Origin: JAICYJ01 sp963766445
GTDB taxonomy: Bacteria > Actinomycetota > Thermoleophilia > Gaiellales > JAICJC01
NCBI GenBank assembly: GCA_963766445.1
Contig: CAVXZW010000019.1
Location: 124,001-188,000 of the forward strand
Length of the DNA: 64,000 nt
Direction: 5' to 3'
Under the pieces are notes generated by a model that saw only the letters and a list, made by a program, of their open reading frames with translations, made no database searches and had not been told where the DNA came from. The position numbers and the translations under genes are program-made. This document shows, piece by piece, positions 63,841 to 64,000 of this stretch (position 1 is its first letter; every line of letters starts with the position of its first letter).

Positions 63841-63951
63841 CGCATCAAGAGAGGCGGAGGGACCGGCCCTGTGAAGCCTCGGCAACCGAACCGCCGCTGC
63901 GGGGACGGTGCCCCATCCGGCGAGGCGACCGCCTCGAAAGATGTGAACCGG
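63841..63951 (+). ncRNA. SAM-I (S-box) riboswitch aptamer
   Basis: The conserved blocks appear in order: ATCAAGAGAGGCGGAGGGAC, then GGCCCTGTGAAGCC, GGCAACC, GGTGCCCCATCC and GAAAGATG. This is the S-box core with the kink-turn, the four-way junction and the closing GATG that pairs with CATC at the 5' end. It senses S-adenosylmethionine and normally controls methionine synthesis or uptake genes. Confidence 0.9.
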
Positions 63952-63966
63952 CCGATCTGATCGGCC
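63950..63966 (+). terminator. expression-platform hairpin of the SAM riboswitch
   Basis: GGCCGAT (63950-63956) and ATCGGCC (63960-63966) form a 7-pair stem directly after the aptamer and upstream of GGGAGA, the ribosome binding site of the next gene. With no U-run, control may be of translation rather than termination. Confidence 0.45.
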
Positions 63967-63985
63967 CATCCCGGGAGAATCGACA

Positions 63986-64000
63986 ATGTATGCAACGCAT
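63986..64000 (+). CDS. start of a SAM riboswitch-controlled gene (partial)
   Basis: ATG at 63986, preceded by GGGAGA at a good distance, gives MYATH before the window ends. By riboswitch context it should be a methionine or SAM metabolism gene, but five residues cannot identify it. Confidence 0.5.

Overview
The window is very GC-rich DNA (about 70% by eye, with strongly G/C third codon positions). Genes are short-spaced on both strands and often joined by ATGA, GTGA or TTGA stop/start overlaps. Many genes have no Shine-Dalgarno sequence but carry a TANNNT box 6-9 bases before the start codon, which is the actinobacterial leaderless pattern. Together with a MarP-type protease, a PAC2 protein and a three-subunit transhydrogenase, this suggests an Actinomycetota chromosome. 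My guess, from general resemblance only, is a deep group such as Thermoleophilia. I saw no phage, insertion sequence, CRISPR array, tRNA or rRNA, so this is core chromosome rather than an island.

Layout. 1-6.4 kb: M20 peptidase, cupin, UbiE-like methyltransferase and RNase HI, a class IV aminotransferase, an HNH nuclease, and two tandem GAF-GGDEF proteins. 6.4-13 kb: an enoyl-CoA hydratase/SDR pair, a MoxR ATPase plus CoxE-like VWA pair, a MarP-like membrane serine protease, PAC2, and a thioredoxin-like co-chaperone. 13-22 kb: small enzymes (methyltransferase, GNAT, VOC, SRPBCC, bicupin, thioesterase, esterase, EamA transporter, iron alcohol dehydrogenase), then ilvD and a YfcE-like phosphoesterase. 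22-25.7 kb: a three-subunit molybdenum hydroxylase. 25.8-29.6 kb: an SNF2 helicase coupled to an M20 peptidase. 29.7-33.3 kb: a PEP mutase/isocitrate lyase-family enzyme coupled to pntAA-pntAB-pntB. 33.4-35.3 kb: leuCD. 35.4-39 kb: a hydrolase, a secreted S53 peptidase and an aldo/keto reductase.

39-46.7 kb on the minus strand is a branched-chain amino acid operon, leuA-leuB-ilvB-ilvN-ilvC followed by an RNase II-type nuclease. It is preceded by a short leucine-rich reading frame and hairpins that look like an attenuator. With leuCD and ilvD, the window encodes nearly the whole valine/leucine route. 46.7-48.9 kb: pgi and a small basic protein. 48.9-58.4 kb: an amine/GABA-type utilisation locus with a saccharopine dehydrogenase-like enzyme, a PucR regulator, two class III aminotransferases and a complete spermidine/putrescine-type ABC transporter. 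58.4-64 kb: a cupredoxin lipoprotein, an NlpC/P60 hydrolase, a GntR/FCD regulator divergent from a siroheme nitrite/sulfite reductase, an SGNH hydrolase, and a SAM-I riboswitch whose target gene starts at the right edge.

Two things need care. First, fifteen conserved genes carry one-base frameshifts (18 sites, 15 of them an extra base), mostly in short homopolymers and mostly in genes expected to be functional. I read these as assembly or sequencing errors and give full-length coordinates across the breaks. Second, the most novel structure I found is a three-copy intergenic element: a hairpin built around a GGTGCC/GGCACC core followed by three GTGAC-like iterons at exact 11-base spacing.
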